Assembly (NCBI GenBank): GCA_963737745.1
Contig: CAVTTR010000007.1
Span: 434,001-498,000, forward strand
DNA from: Bog-473 sp963737745
Lineage (GTDB): Bacteria > Actinomycetota > Acidimicrobiia > Acidimicrobiales > RAAP-2
DNA length: 64,000 nucleotides
Direction: 5' to 3'
The position numbers and the translations under genes were made by a program. The notes beneath the pieces are model-generated. The model was given only the letters and a program-made list of their open reading frames with translations. It had not been told where the DNA came from and did not search any database. Below, piece by piece: positions 18,080 through 25,789 of this stretch (positions within the stretch are counted from its first letter, which is position 1; each line of letters starts with the position of its first letter).

Positions 18080-19488
18080 GAAATCCAGAGGTAGGGGTCC
18101 CCTACCGGAACCTCTCCCTCTGGTGGGACGCCATTGCGCACCCATTGCCTGCACGCCCCTCGTTGCGCGGCGACCTCGAGGCAGATGTCTGCATCGTCGG
18201 GGCCGGGTTCACCGGGCTGTGGACTGCCCGCGCCCTGGCCCGGGCCGACCCGTCGCTCCGCATCGTCGTGGTGGAGAAGGAGGTGGTCGGGTTCGGTGCC
18301 TCCGGTCGTAACGGAGGATGGTGTTCGGCGCTCTTCGCCACCTCCGACGCGGCACTGGCCCGGCTCTACGGGCCTGACGCCATGCGCCGCATGCGGCGCG
18401 CCATGCAGAACACGGTGGACGAGGTGGGAGCGGCCGCGCACGAAGAAGGCATCGATTGCCACTTCGCCAAGGGGGGCACCGTCGATGCGGCCCTGACCCC
18501 GGCGCAGCGAGCCCGGGCGCTGGCTGACGTGAAGGAAGCCCGTGCGCTGGGCTTCGGGGAAGATGACCTGCGTTGGCTCGACGCCAGCGAGGCCGCCACA
18601 GCTGTTGGCATCGAGGGGATTCTCGGTGCCACGTTCACCCCCCATTGTGCGGCGATCCAGCCTGCGCTGTTGGCCCGGGGTCTCGCCGATGCCCTCGAAC
18701 GGAGAGGGGTCGCGATGCACGAGCACACCGAGGTGATCGACATCGTCCCGGGATACGACGGCCGATCACCCCTGGTCCGCACCACGGCGGGCGCTATCAA
18801 GGCGAGCGTTGTCGTGCGTGCGCTCGAAGCATGGACGTCGACGCTGCCCGGCCAGAGGCGCACGTTGGCACCCGTGTACTCGCTCATGGTGGCGACCGAG
18901 CCTTTGAGCGACGCCTTCTGGGCCGGGGCCGGACTCGGGTCTCGGGCCACCTTCACCGACTACCGGCACATGATCATCTACGGGCAACGCACGGCCGACG
19001 GGCGGATTGCCTTCGGTGGCCGTGGCGCGCCGTACCACTTCGGCTCCAACGTCCGTCCTTCTTTCGATGGCACGCCGGCCGTGCACAAACTGTTGCGAGA
19101 GACACTGGTCGACCTCTTTCCGGCTCTCGACCCCTCCCAGTTCACCCACGCCTGGGGTGGCCCTCTGGGCATTCCACGCGACTGGCATTCCTCGGTCGGG
19201 TTCGATCGACGCCTCGGCCTGGCCTGGGCCGGCGGCTATGTCGGTGATGGCGTGGCCACGACCAATCTGGCCGGTCGCACCCTGGCTGATCTCATCACCG
19301 GCACCGACTCGGATCTCACGCACCTGCCGTGGGTCAACCACCGATCTCCGGCGTGGGAACCCGAGCCACTGCGCTGGCTCGGAGTCAACGCGGGGCTCTG
19401 GTCCATGAAGTTGGCCGATCACACCGAGAAGCGGAAGGGGCGGCCCAGCCACCTGGCCCATTACATGGAGCGACTGCTCGGACGGTGA
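18064..19488 (+). CDS. FAD-dependent oxidoreductase, PuuB-like (DAO family)
   Basis: A 474-residue flavoprotein of the D-amino-acid-oxidase superfamily. The FAD-binding motif DVCIVGAGFTGLWTARAL is followed by GASGRNGGWCSALF, a hallmark of gamma-glutamylputrescine oxidase-like proteins. GGYVGDGVATTNLAGRTLADL near the C-terminus completes the FAD site. GTG at 18064 overlaps the aminotransferase end by 16 nt. No downstream ATG keeps the FAD motif. No gamma-glutamylputrescine synthetase (PuuA) is seen in the window, so the substrate may be a free amine or a different conjugate. Confidence 0.88.
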   Translation: MEPGVGNPEVGVPYRNLSLWWDAIAHPLPARPSLRGDLEADVCIVGAGFTGLWTARALARADPSLRIVVVEKEVVGFGASGRNGGWCSALFATSDAALARLYGPDAMRRMRRAMQNTVDEVGAAAHEEGIDCHFAKGGTVDAALTPAQRARALADVKEARALGFGEDDLRWLDASEAATAVGIEGILGATFTPHCAAIQPALLARGLADALERRGVAMHEHTEVIDIVPGYDGRSPLVRTTAGAIKASVVVRALEAWTSTLPGQRRTLAPVYSLMVATEPLSDAFWAGAGLGSRATFTDYRHMIIYGQRTADGRIAFGGRGAPYHFGSNVRPSFDGTPAVHKLLRETLVDLFPALDPSQFTHAWGGPLGIPRDWHSSVGFDRRLGLAWAGGYVGDGVATTNLAGRTLADLITGTDSDLTHLPWVNHRSPAWEPEPLRWLGVNAGLWSMKLADHTEKRKGRPSHLAHYMERLLGR

Positions 19489-19518
19489 GCAGGGCGGTAC
19501 ACGGCGCCACAGGCGCGT

Positions 19519-21066
19519 TCAGCGCACAGGTCTTCCCTCGATCAGGCGCCACAGAGCTTCGATGTCGAGATGCGCCGCACACGCATCGGCCACTCGATCG
19601 ATCTGACGCTCACGCGCCGCGCCGAACGAGTCGCCCGACCAATGCCAACTCTTTCCCCTGGTCACCGCCACGGCGCCGAGGAACTCCGCTCGGAATTGGT
19701 CCTCCTCGAAGAGACCGTGCAACGAGGTTCCGTACACCCTTCGCTCGCCGTCGTAGGCGCTCTCCACCTGGGTCTCCTCCGTCAGATCGTCGCTCTCGAA
19801 GAGGTCCGAGTCCTCGAGCGTGAGCCACGGCTCCCACCCGGGCCGAGAATGACTCCTTCCGTGACGGATCTCGTAGCCGCGCACCGAGGCGCCGCTCGAT
19901 CCCTTGCCGCTCCGCAACCGAGTGATCTTTTCGGATCCGAACCGGGTAACAAGTGGGAGCCATCCGAAACCGCAGACCGCAGGTACGGTCGATTCCACTC
20001 CCGCCGGATCTTCAATGGTGTGGCCCAACATCTGGAAACCACCGCAGATGCCGAGGATCGTCGGCGGGACTGGTGCGCTTCGGCGGGCCACGAGCGCCTC
20101 GCGCAACCCGCTCGTGGCCAACCAGGTCAGATCGGCCACGGTCGACTTGGTTCCCGGGAGCACGATCAGGTCGGGGTTGCCGAGGGCCGAGGGGTGGTCG
20201 ACGAAGCGGACCTCTACGTCGCGCTCGACCAAAAGAGGATCAAAGTCGGTGAAGTTGGACAGGCGGGGCAGCCGAAGAACGGCGACGTCGAGCGGCACGG
20301 CCTCGGGTGCCCGGAGTTGTGTGGCGTATGCCGCCAGCGCGAGCGGCAAGGAGTCTTCGGCGTCAAGCATCAGTCCGGGCAGGTAGGGCAGGACGCCCAG
20401 GGTCGGGACACCGCAGCGGGCCTCCAGCTGCTCCATGGCGTCGCCAAGCAAGGCCGGGTCTCCCCGGAACATGTTGATCACGAAGGCTTGGACGCAACCA
20501 CGCAGGTCCTCGGGCAATATCGCCACCGTGCCGTAGAGGTGGGCGAAGACGCCCCCACGATGTATGTCGCCCACCACGACGGCGGGAATGCCGGACCGGG
20601 CAGCCAGACCCAGATTCACGATGTCGTGCGCCAGGAGGTTGATCTCGGCCGGGCTCCCTGCGCCCTCGCAGATGACCACGTCGAAGCGGGACCGTAGGTC
20701 GGCCAACGCTCCATCGACGATCCCGACCAGATCGACCTTGGACCTTTGGTAGTCGGAGGCCTCCCGCGTGGCCAGGGGTCGCCCCATGACGATCACCTGC
20801 GACGAGCGCTCCCCGGTGGGCTTGAGGAGGACGGGGTTCATGGCCGCCTCCGGCGTGACGCCGGCGGCCACCGCCTGCAGCCACTGCGCCCGGCCGATCT
20901 CGGCCCCTTCGATGGTCACCACAGAGTTCAGCGACATGTTCTGCCCCTTGAAGGGGGCGACCGAGACGCCCTCTCGGGCCAGCAGCCGGCAGAGTCCGGC
21001 CACCACCGTCGACTTGCCGGCGTCCGAGGTCGTCCCGCACACCATCAGTGCACCGCGGCGAGCCAT
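19519..21066 (-). CDS. cobQ: Cobyric acid synthase
   Basis: Glutamine-dependent amidotransferase that amidates adenosylcobyrinic a,c-diamide four times in cobalamin synthesis. The N-terminal synthetase has the P-loop-like GTTSDAGKSTVVAGLCRLL. The mid region VICEGAGSPAEINL and VVGDIHRGGVFAHLYGT is conserved. The C-terminal class I glutaminase carries the nucleophile in LGICGGFQMLG, with the His-x-Glu replaced by a YGTSLHGLFE block typical of CobQ. The length of about 515 residues is slightly above average. ATG at 21066 is chosen. The frame stays open far upstream, but with no similarity and through a tandem repeat. No other cob genes lie in the window. Confidence 0.93.
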   Translation of the reverse strand: MARRGALMVCGTTSDAGKSTVVAGLCRLLAREGVSVAPFKGQNMSLNSVVTIEGAEIGRAQWLQAVAAGVTPEAAMNPVLLKPTGERSSQVIVMGRPLATREASDYQRSKVDLVGIVDGALADLRSRFDVVICEGAGSPAEINLLAHDIVNLGLAARSGIPAVVVGDIHRGGVFAHLYGTVAILPEDLRGCVQAFVINMFRGDPALLGDAMEQLEARCGVPTLGVLPYLPGLMLDAEDSLPLALAAYATQLRAPEAVPLDVAVLRLPRLSNFTDFDPLLVERDVEVRFVDHPSALGNPDLIVLPGTKSTVADLTWLATSGLREALVARRSAPVPPTILGICGGFQMLGHTIEDPAGVESTVPAVCGFGWLPLVTRFGSEKITRLRSGKGSSGASVRGYEIRHGRSHSRPGWEPWLTLEDSDLFESDDLTEETQVESAYDGERRVYGTSLHGLFEEDQFRAEFLGAVAVTRGKSWHWSGDSFGAARERQIDRVADACAAHLDIEALWRLIEGRPVR

Positions 21067-21072
21067 GACCTT

Positions 21073-21112
21073 TTCTAGTGCACGAGTGCGAGTTCTAGTG
21101 CACGAGTGCGAG
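21073..21112. repeat. Two exact 20-bp tandem repeats upstream of cobQ
   Basis: TTCTAGTGCACGAGTGCGAG occurs twice head to tail, with the first four bases of a third copy after it. Each unit holds the palindrome-like GCACGAGTGC. The array ends 6 nt before the cobQ start codon, so it lies in the ribosome-binding or promoter region of that gene. Confidence 0.9.
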
Positions 21113-21381
21113 TTCTCAAGCTGTTCACGTAGTTGCACTTGACGCGGGACGCTGCACCAAACAAGGTGAGGGCCAACAACCTTCGGTCGCGTAGTAAGCG
21201 ACGCGCCGATTGGACGAGGCGGAGTGTGAGGGCGCGACACCAAAGGAGACTGCCGCAAAGTGTGCGGCGCGGGGCCCTGCCCATGGTCGGGGCATCCTCG
21301 GCGCTCGACGGTGAGCCGAGGTGCAGCAGGGCCAGGCAGCAACGGGGTGCAATACGAGGCGACAACAAGGGAGGTAACACG
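21113..21381. other. Divergent cobQ/NCS1 permease intergenic region with hairpins
   Basis: Besides the tandem repeat this region holds two perfect hairpins in the permease leader: CCGCA-5 nt-TGCGG (21253-21267) and CCTCGGC-12 nt-GCCGAGG (21296-21321). I looked for B12-box elements towards cobQ and purine-type riboswitch elements towards the permease and recognise neither. The hairpins could be an attenuator; this is inference. Confidence 0.35.
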
Positions 21382-22878
21382 GTGGCAATTGCAGAAGACG
21401 TAGCGGTCATCCACGACCCGCAGTCCGACGAGGCGTTCCACGTCGAACAGCACGGCGTGGACTTCATTCCCCCAAGCGAACGTTGGGCCACGCCCAGGGA
21501 CATCTTCGGGATGTGGGCCGGCGCCAGCGTGCAGGTTGAGTATTTCATTTACGGCTGCATCTTGATGAGCGTGTTCAAGTTCACGTTCATCCAGGCCCTG
21601 TCCCTCATCGTCATCGGAAACCTCTCGTACTTCTTGTTGGGAATTTGCTCTCTGCAGGGCCCGCAAACAGGCACCACCGTCTTTGCCATCAATCGGGCGA
21701 GTTATGGCCCGAACGGGTCACGACCCATTTCGTTCTTCAACTGGCTGACTCAGATCGGGTTCGAGGTCGAAGGACTCATCCTGATCGTGGGGGCGGGGCT
21801 CGTCCTGATCACGAAGGCGGGATTCGCCTTCGGCGACCCGGCGAAGGTGATCCTGGTGATCGTGGCCGTGCTGATCCAGGGCATCTTGCCCTTCCTCGGG
21901 CACGCCACCATCGTCAAGTCACTCCGCGCCTTGGTCATTCCCTTCGTGGTCCTCTTCGCCATCCTGCTCGGCTTCGCGATCCCGCACGCCCATCTCCACG
22001 GGGCCCACAGCGCCGACTGGAAGACCTACACCGAGGGGTTGGCCTTCACCATCGCTCTCAGCGGGCTGGGTTGGACTGAATGCGGCAATGACTACACCCG
22101 CTACTGCCCCGCCAATACCTCGAAGAAAGCGATCGTGGGGTGGGTGTTCCTTGGCACCGCCGTGCCCGAAATTCTCATCATGACCTTGGGGGCGGCGGTG
22201 GGCACCTTCATCGTGGGCATCGGGCAGGGCACGGGGGGCTTCTTGCCCCTGGCCCACCAGAGCGTGATCCCGCCCTGGTTCGTCGTCGTCTTCATGGTCT
22301 TCGCCGCCCTGCAGCTCTTCTGCATCAACAGCCTGGACATGTATTCCTCGGGCGTGACCCTGCAGGCCATCGGGATACCGGTCAGGCGCTACCAGGCCGT
22401 CATCATTGACTGCATCATTGCGCTGGGCGTCACCATGTACGCCGTCTTCAACTCGTCGTTCTCGACGTATCTGAGCGACTTCGTGGACGTCGTGATCGTC
22501 TGGATCGCGCCATGGTCGGCCATCTTCGTGGTCGACTGGATCCTGCGCCGCTACCGCTACGTGCCCACCGAGTTGCAAAAGACGGGACGCGACAGCCTGT
22601 ACTGGCGTACAGGCGGCGTGTACTGGCCGGCAATCGTGGCCCAGTTGGTGGGCATGTACGCCGCTATTTCGGGCCTCTCGGCCACGTTCACGCTCCCGCA
22701 CTGGCTGAACGAGATCACCTTCCACACCACGAATTACCCCGCCAATTTCGGGGCAGACTTCAGCGTGTTCCTGGGCTTCGGCGTGGGCGGCCTGGTGTAC
22801 CTGATCCTCGGGGGACGCGGGGTGCGCAAGCAGGCCGACGAGCAGGATGCCCTCCTCAAGGCCCAGGGTCTGTTGTAA
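21382..22878 (+). CDS. NCS1-family nucleobase:cation symporter
   Basis: A 498-residue membrane protein with about 12 transmembrane helices in the NCS1 (cytosine/allantoin permease) pattern. FIPPSERWATPRDIFGMWAGA leads into helix 1, and SLQGPQTGTTVFAINRASYGPNG is the family signature loop. GLGWTECGNDYTRYCPANTSKKA follows in the middle, and FVDVVIVWIAPWSAIFVVDW near the end. GTG at 21382 has a strong AAGGGAGG site. It is followed by salvage genes (phosphoribosyltransferase, cytosine deaminase, upp), so import of cytosine or another nucleobase is the likely role. Nearby amine genes leave a polyamine substrate as a weaker option. Confidence 0.9.
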   Translation: MAIAEDVAVIHDPQSDEAFHVEQHGVDFIPPSERWATPRDIFGMWAGASVQVEYFIYGCILMSVFKFTFIQALSLIVIGNLSYFLLGICSLQGPQTGTTVFAINRASYGPNGSRPISFFNWLTQIGFEVEGLILIVGAGLVLITKAGFAFGDPAKVILVIVAVLIQGILPFLGHATIVKSLRALVIPFVVLFAILLGFAIPHAHLHGAHSADWKTYTEGLAFTIALSGLGWTECGNDYTRYCPANTSKKAIVGWVFLGTAVPEILIMTLGAAVGTFIVGIGQGTGGFLPLAHQSVIPPWFVVVFMVFAALQLFCINSLDMYSSGVTLQAIGIPVRRYQAVIIDCIIALGVTMYAVFNSSFSTYLSDFVDVVIVWIAPWSAIFVVDWILRRYRYVPTELQKTGRDSLYWRTGGVYWPAIVAQLVGMYAAISGLSATFTLPHWLNEITFHTTNYPANFGADFSVFLGFGVGGLVYLILGGRGVRKQADEQDALLKAQGLL

Positions 22879-22912
22879 CAAGACCGACTGCTGTAACGAG
22901 AACAGTTACAAC
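22872..22912. terminator. Inverted repeat between convergent permease and phosphoribosyltransferase genes
   Basis: GTTGTAAC (22872-22879) and GTTACAAC (22905-22912) are exact arms spanning the 33-nt gap and both stop codons. An inner TGTAAC (22892-22897) can pair alternatively with GTTACA. It is a likely bidirectional terminator, although weak in GC and without a T-run. Confidence 0.45.
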
Positions 22913-23529
22913 TAACCCTCCCAGTCCTCGACCAGACCACCGCTGCCATCTTTGGCCGGCCGAAAGAGCGGCATTGACCCGAGGGAGCGGACGTTCTCGG
23001 CGTCCGCTCCCAGGGCGGCCCGCCACCCGGAGCCCTCGGTCATGAGCGTACCGATGACCACGGGCTCCGCCCGCATCCGCCGGACGAGGCGCAGTGCGGC
23101 CAAGGTGGAGGCTCCGGTCGAGATGATGTCATCCACGACTGCCACTCGGCGCCCGCGCACAGCCTCGACGCGGGCCGGGTCCATCCGCAATCGCTGGGGC
23201 TTTTCCGTGGTGATGGAGGTAACCGGTTCGGACCACGTCTCGCCCAAGTGGATCTTCGGCGTCTTGTGCAAGATCACATAGTCGTCGAGCCCCAGTGCCC
23301 GGCTGGCCTCAATGGCCAGAGGTATCCCCATGGTGGCTACCGACACCACGATCTCGGGGGCGGCCGGTCGCATGAGCTCGGCCAACTCGCGACCCGCCAC
23401 CTCGGCGAAGGACACGCCATGATCCACACAGATCAAAAGCGCAATGGTCAGGTCATCGGAGAGAGGCACCAGAGGCAGGTCGACAGCCTGGCTTCCGACC
23501 ATGGCGGCATAGGTACGATCTGCGCTCAT
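22912..23529 (-). CDS. Type I phosphoribosyltransferase (adenine PRTase-like)
   Basis: About 205 residues with the PRPP-binding loop VAVVDDIISTGAST and a flexible-loop region around TEKPQRLRMDPARVEAVRG. The N-terminal AMVGSQAVDLPLVPLSDDL and VVSVATMGIPLAIEASRALG resemble purine phosphoribosyltransferases of the apt/xpt type. The base specificity is not clear. The start is ATG 23529 with GAGAG at a suitable distance; ATG 23535 is an alternative. It is divergent from the cytosine deaminase (26-nt gap), so the two probably share a promoter region. Confidence 0.82.
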   Translation of the reverse strand: MSADRTYAAMVGSQAVDLPLVPLSDDLTIALLICVDHGVSFAEVAGRELAELMRPAAPEIVVSVATMGIPLAIEASRALGLDDYVILHKTPKIHLGETWSEPVTSITTEKPQRLRMDPARVEAVRGRRVAVVDDIISTGASTLAALRLVRRMRAEPVVIGTLMTEGSGWRAALGADAENVRSLGSMPLFRPAKDGSGGLVEDWEG

Positions 23530-23555
23530 GCACATGACTCTCGCCGGAGCGACCC

Positions 23556-24023
23556 GTGACCGCAAGTGAGCCGCTCACCGAGGCTGTGGCCCGAGAGTTT
23601 TTAGCGGTGGCGCGCGAGGAAGCCAGGGTGGGGCTGGCCGAAGGTGGGATCCCCATCGGGGCGGCCCTCTTCCATCGCGACGGGACATTGCTCGGGCGCG
23701 GGCACAACCGCCGTGTCCAGGACGACGACGCCTCGACCCATGCCGAGACGGCGGCTTTCCGTAATGCGGGAAGGCGGCGGCATTACGCCGACTGCGTCAT
23801 GGTCACGACGCTTTCGCCGTGCTGGTATTGCAGCGGCCTCATCCGCCAGTTCCAGATAGGCACCGTCGTCGTGGGCGAAGCAGAGAACTTCGTCGGCGGC
23901 CACGACTGGGTGGCCGAGCACGGAACTGCGGTCATCACGCTCGACGATCCCGAGTGCATCGAGCTGCTGGGCAGCTTCATTGAGGCCCACCCCGAGCTCT
24001 GGTTCGAAGACATCGGCCGTTAA
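23556..24023 (+). CDS. Yeast-type cytosine deaminase
   Basis: A 155-residue zinc-dependent deaminase of the CDA/tRNA-deaminase fold, predicted to convert cytosine to uracil and ammonia. The zinc site is His62-Ala-Glu64 (THAETAAF) with Cys89/Cys92 in SPCWYCSG. The whole second half follows fungal Fcy1: TLSPCxxCxGxI, then VVGEAENFVGG, and the end ELWFEDIG. This separates it from guanine and tRNA-adenosine deaminases and from the unrelated TIM-barrel CodA. GTG at 23556 is used. The neighbouring NCS1 permease and upp complete a cytosine-to-UMP route. Confidence 0.85.
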   Translation: MTASEPLTEAVAREFLAVAREEARVGLAEGGIPIGAALFHRDGTLLGRGHNRRVQDDDASTHAETAAFRNAGRRRHYADCVMVTTLSPCWYCSGLIRQFQIGTVVVGEAENFVGGHDWVAEHGTAVITLDDPECIELLGSFIEAHPELWFEDIGR

Positions 24024-24051
24024 GCAGGCCAGGCCCAGGCCCAGAACCAGC

Positions 24052-24690
24052 TCAGTCGGGCGGACCGAACAGTCGATCGCCGGCATCGCCCAGCCCGGGG
24101 ACGATGTAGCCCACCTCGTTCAGTTCGGGATCGACCGCCGCGCAATAGAGCCGGATGGAGGGGTGCGCCACACGGAACGTGGCAATCCCTGGAACCGATG
24201 CGATGACACACAGGACGATCACCTCTCGGGCGTGGCGCGCCACCGCCAGGTCACACACCTGAACCAATGAACCACCGGTGGCCAGCATCGGATCGCAGAC
24301 GATGACGCGACGCCCCGTCAGATCCGCCGGCAGTCGGTTGAGGTACACCTCGGAATGAAGAGTGTGCTCGTCACGGCGCAAACCGACGTGGGCCACCTCG
24401 GTCAAGGGCACAACCTCTTGCACGGCCTGGACCATGCCTAATCCGGCCCGCAGGATCGGCACGACGAGGACGTTCTCGGTCACCCGGCGCCCCGGCGCCC
24501 CGGCGGCCACGGGGGTATCGACGACAACGGCGGTCGTCCCAAGATCCCGCAGCGCCTCATAGGCCAAGAAGCGGGAGACCTCCGAGACCAGCTGACGAAA
24601 CGTGTCGCGATCGGTGTGCTTATCGCGCAGCGTGGTGACCCGGTGCGTCACCACGGGATGATCGAGGAGCGTGACGCCGCTCATGTTCAT
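24052..24690 (-). CDS. upp: Uracil phosphoribosyltransferase
   Basis: Converts uracil and PRPP to UMP. It is 212 residues, the usual length. HPVVTHRVTTLRDKHTD at the N-terminus, VPILRAGLGM, the PRPP loop in VIVCDPMLATGGSL and the C-terminal VGYIVPGLGDAGDRLFG are all diagnostic. ATG at 24690 overlaps the stop of the upstream Rieske oxygenase gene (ATGA), so expression of the two is coupled. It is convergent with the cytosine deaminase across 28 nt. Confidence 0.95.
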   Translation of the reverse strand: MNMSGVTLLDHPVVTHRVTTLRDKHTDRDTFRQLVSEVSRFLAYEALRDLGTTAVVVDTPVAAGAPGRRVTENVLVVPILRAGLGMVQAVQEVVPLTEVAHVGLRRDEHTLHSEVYLNRLPADLTGRRVIVCDPMLATGGSLVQVCDLAVARHAREVIVLCVIASVPGIATFRVAHPSIRLYCAAVDPELNEVGYIVPGLGDAGDRLFGPPD

Positions 24691-25712
24691 GGGGTCTCAC
24701 CACCCTCGGTCGCCGCGACCAGATCGGACAGCACCCGCCGAAGCTCGAGCGTGGTGCGATCGGCCCGGGTGTGTACTTCGGCCGTCGGAGTCAAGGGCAG
24801 AGCCAGTTCGTCGAATGCCTCTTGAATGACGAGGTCCTCGCGCAGGACCGCCACCTCGAAGTCGACCGCCTCGGCCATCCGGGCCGGGTCGCCAGAGAGG
24901 TCGTCACGCCACAGCGTGGTGAAGATCCGACACCGCTCAGCCGATTCAGGCTGCAAGAAGAACCCGATCACGTTCGTCCCGCCTGCCTCGATGAATTCAA
25001 TGCGCAGGCTCAAGTGGAACGGCGCATCGAGGCGGTAGGTCAGGCGGCGATTCTGCACCAGGGGTCGTAGTCCGGCGGCGACGCCGGGATCCTCTCGATT
25101 GGCGAAGGAGTGCTCGTACGACATGGTGCATGACCAACCGTCCCGCGCCACCGAGTACAGCGGCACCTCGGCTGCCTCGTCGGCCCCAAATGTCGCGTGG
25201 TGAATGAAGGAAAAGTGCGCCACGTCGAGAAAGTTGTCGGCCAGCAGTCCGGCCGACGCCCGCGCCGACAAGGTGGGAAGCTCCCCGACCTCGAACGAGG
25301 GATTATCGGCTTCGGGGATGGAGCCGAGGGGGGCGAGAGGAGGCTCGGGGGCCAGGAACACGATGCCATGAGCCTCGACCAATCCGGCCGGAGGTGAGAG
25401 CCGGGCCGCCGGAGGCAGGTGCGCACCTAGGCCGAGCGCGGGAATCTCGATGCACATTCCCGAAGCGTCGAACCGCCAGCCGTGAAAGGCACACTGGAGC
25501 ACCCCATCCTCGCACTGCCCCATGGAGAGCGGCGTGTGCCGATGCGGGCACCGATCGGCGAAGGCCACGATCTTCCCGTCGACCCGATAGAGGACCCAGG
25601 GCTCACCCAGCAGCATGAACCTCTGCGGACGTGCCGTCACCTCCGACGGCCGTGCCACCGGATGCCAACAGCGCCGCAGGGCGGGGTCCACGTTGGAAAG
25701 GGAGCGGGTCAT
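24687..25712 (-). CDS. Rieske non-heme iron oxygenase, alpha subunit (VanA/PAO-like)
   Basis: A 341-residue oxygenase component. The Rieske [2Fe-2S] site is CPHRHTPLSMGQ with CAFHGWRFD. The mononuclear iron site is DNFLDVAHFSFIHHATFG (Asn/Asp-x-x-His-x4-His). Size and spacing fit the single-component-type oxygenases of the vanillate O-demethylase/pheophorbide oxygenase group. No reductase or ferredoxin gene is adjacent. Its stop overlaps the upp start, tying it to nucleobase salvage. Rieske enzymes of this class include O- and N-demethylases (for example of methylxanthines), so action on a methylated or otherwise modified base is possible but only inferred. Confidence 0.88.
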   Translation of the reverse strand: MTRSLSNVDPALRRCWHPVARPSEVTARPQRFMLLGEPWVLYRVDGKIVAFADRCPHRHTPLSMGQCEDGVLQCAFHGWRFDASGMCIEIPALGLGAHLPPAARLSPPAGLVEAHGIVFLAPEPPLAPLGSIPEADNPSFEVGELPTLSARASAGLLADNFLDVAHFSFIHHATFGADEAAEVPLYSVARDGWSCTMSYEHSFANREDPGVAAGLRPLVQNRRLTYRLDAPFHLSLRIEFIEAGGTNVIGFFLQPESAERCRIFTTLWRDDLSGDPARMAEAVDFEVAVLREDLVIQEAFDELALPLTPTAEVHTRADRTTLELRRVLSDLVAATEGGETP

Positions 25713-25789
25713 GACCGCACCACCCTCACCCGCGTCGCGTCGCCGCCGTCAAGAAGAGTGAGCCGACAGCCTTCGGATGGTCTTCGGCC

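Noticed and set aside
21113..21381. Cobalamin riboswitch upstream of cobQ
   Set aside because: I looked for the B12 box and the conserved core on the minus strand and did not find them.
21067..21666. Upstream extension of the cobQ frame by about 200 codons
   Set aside because: CobQ proteins begin at the GTTSDAGKS domain. The extension reads through a tandem repeat and into the divergent permease gene.
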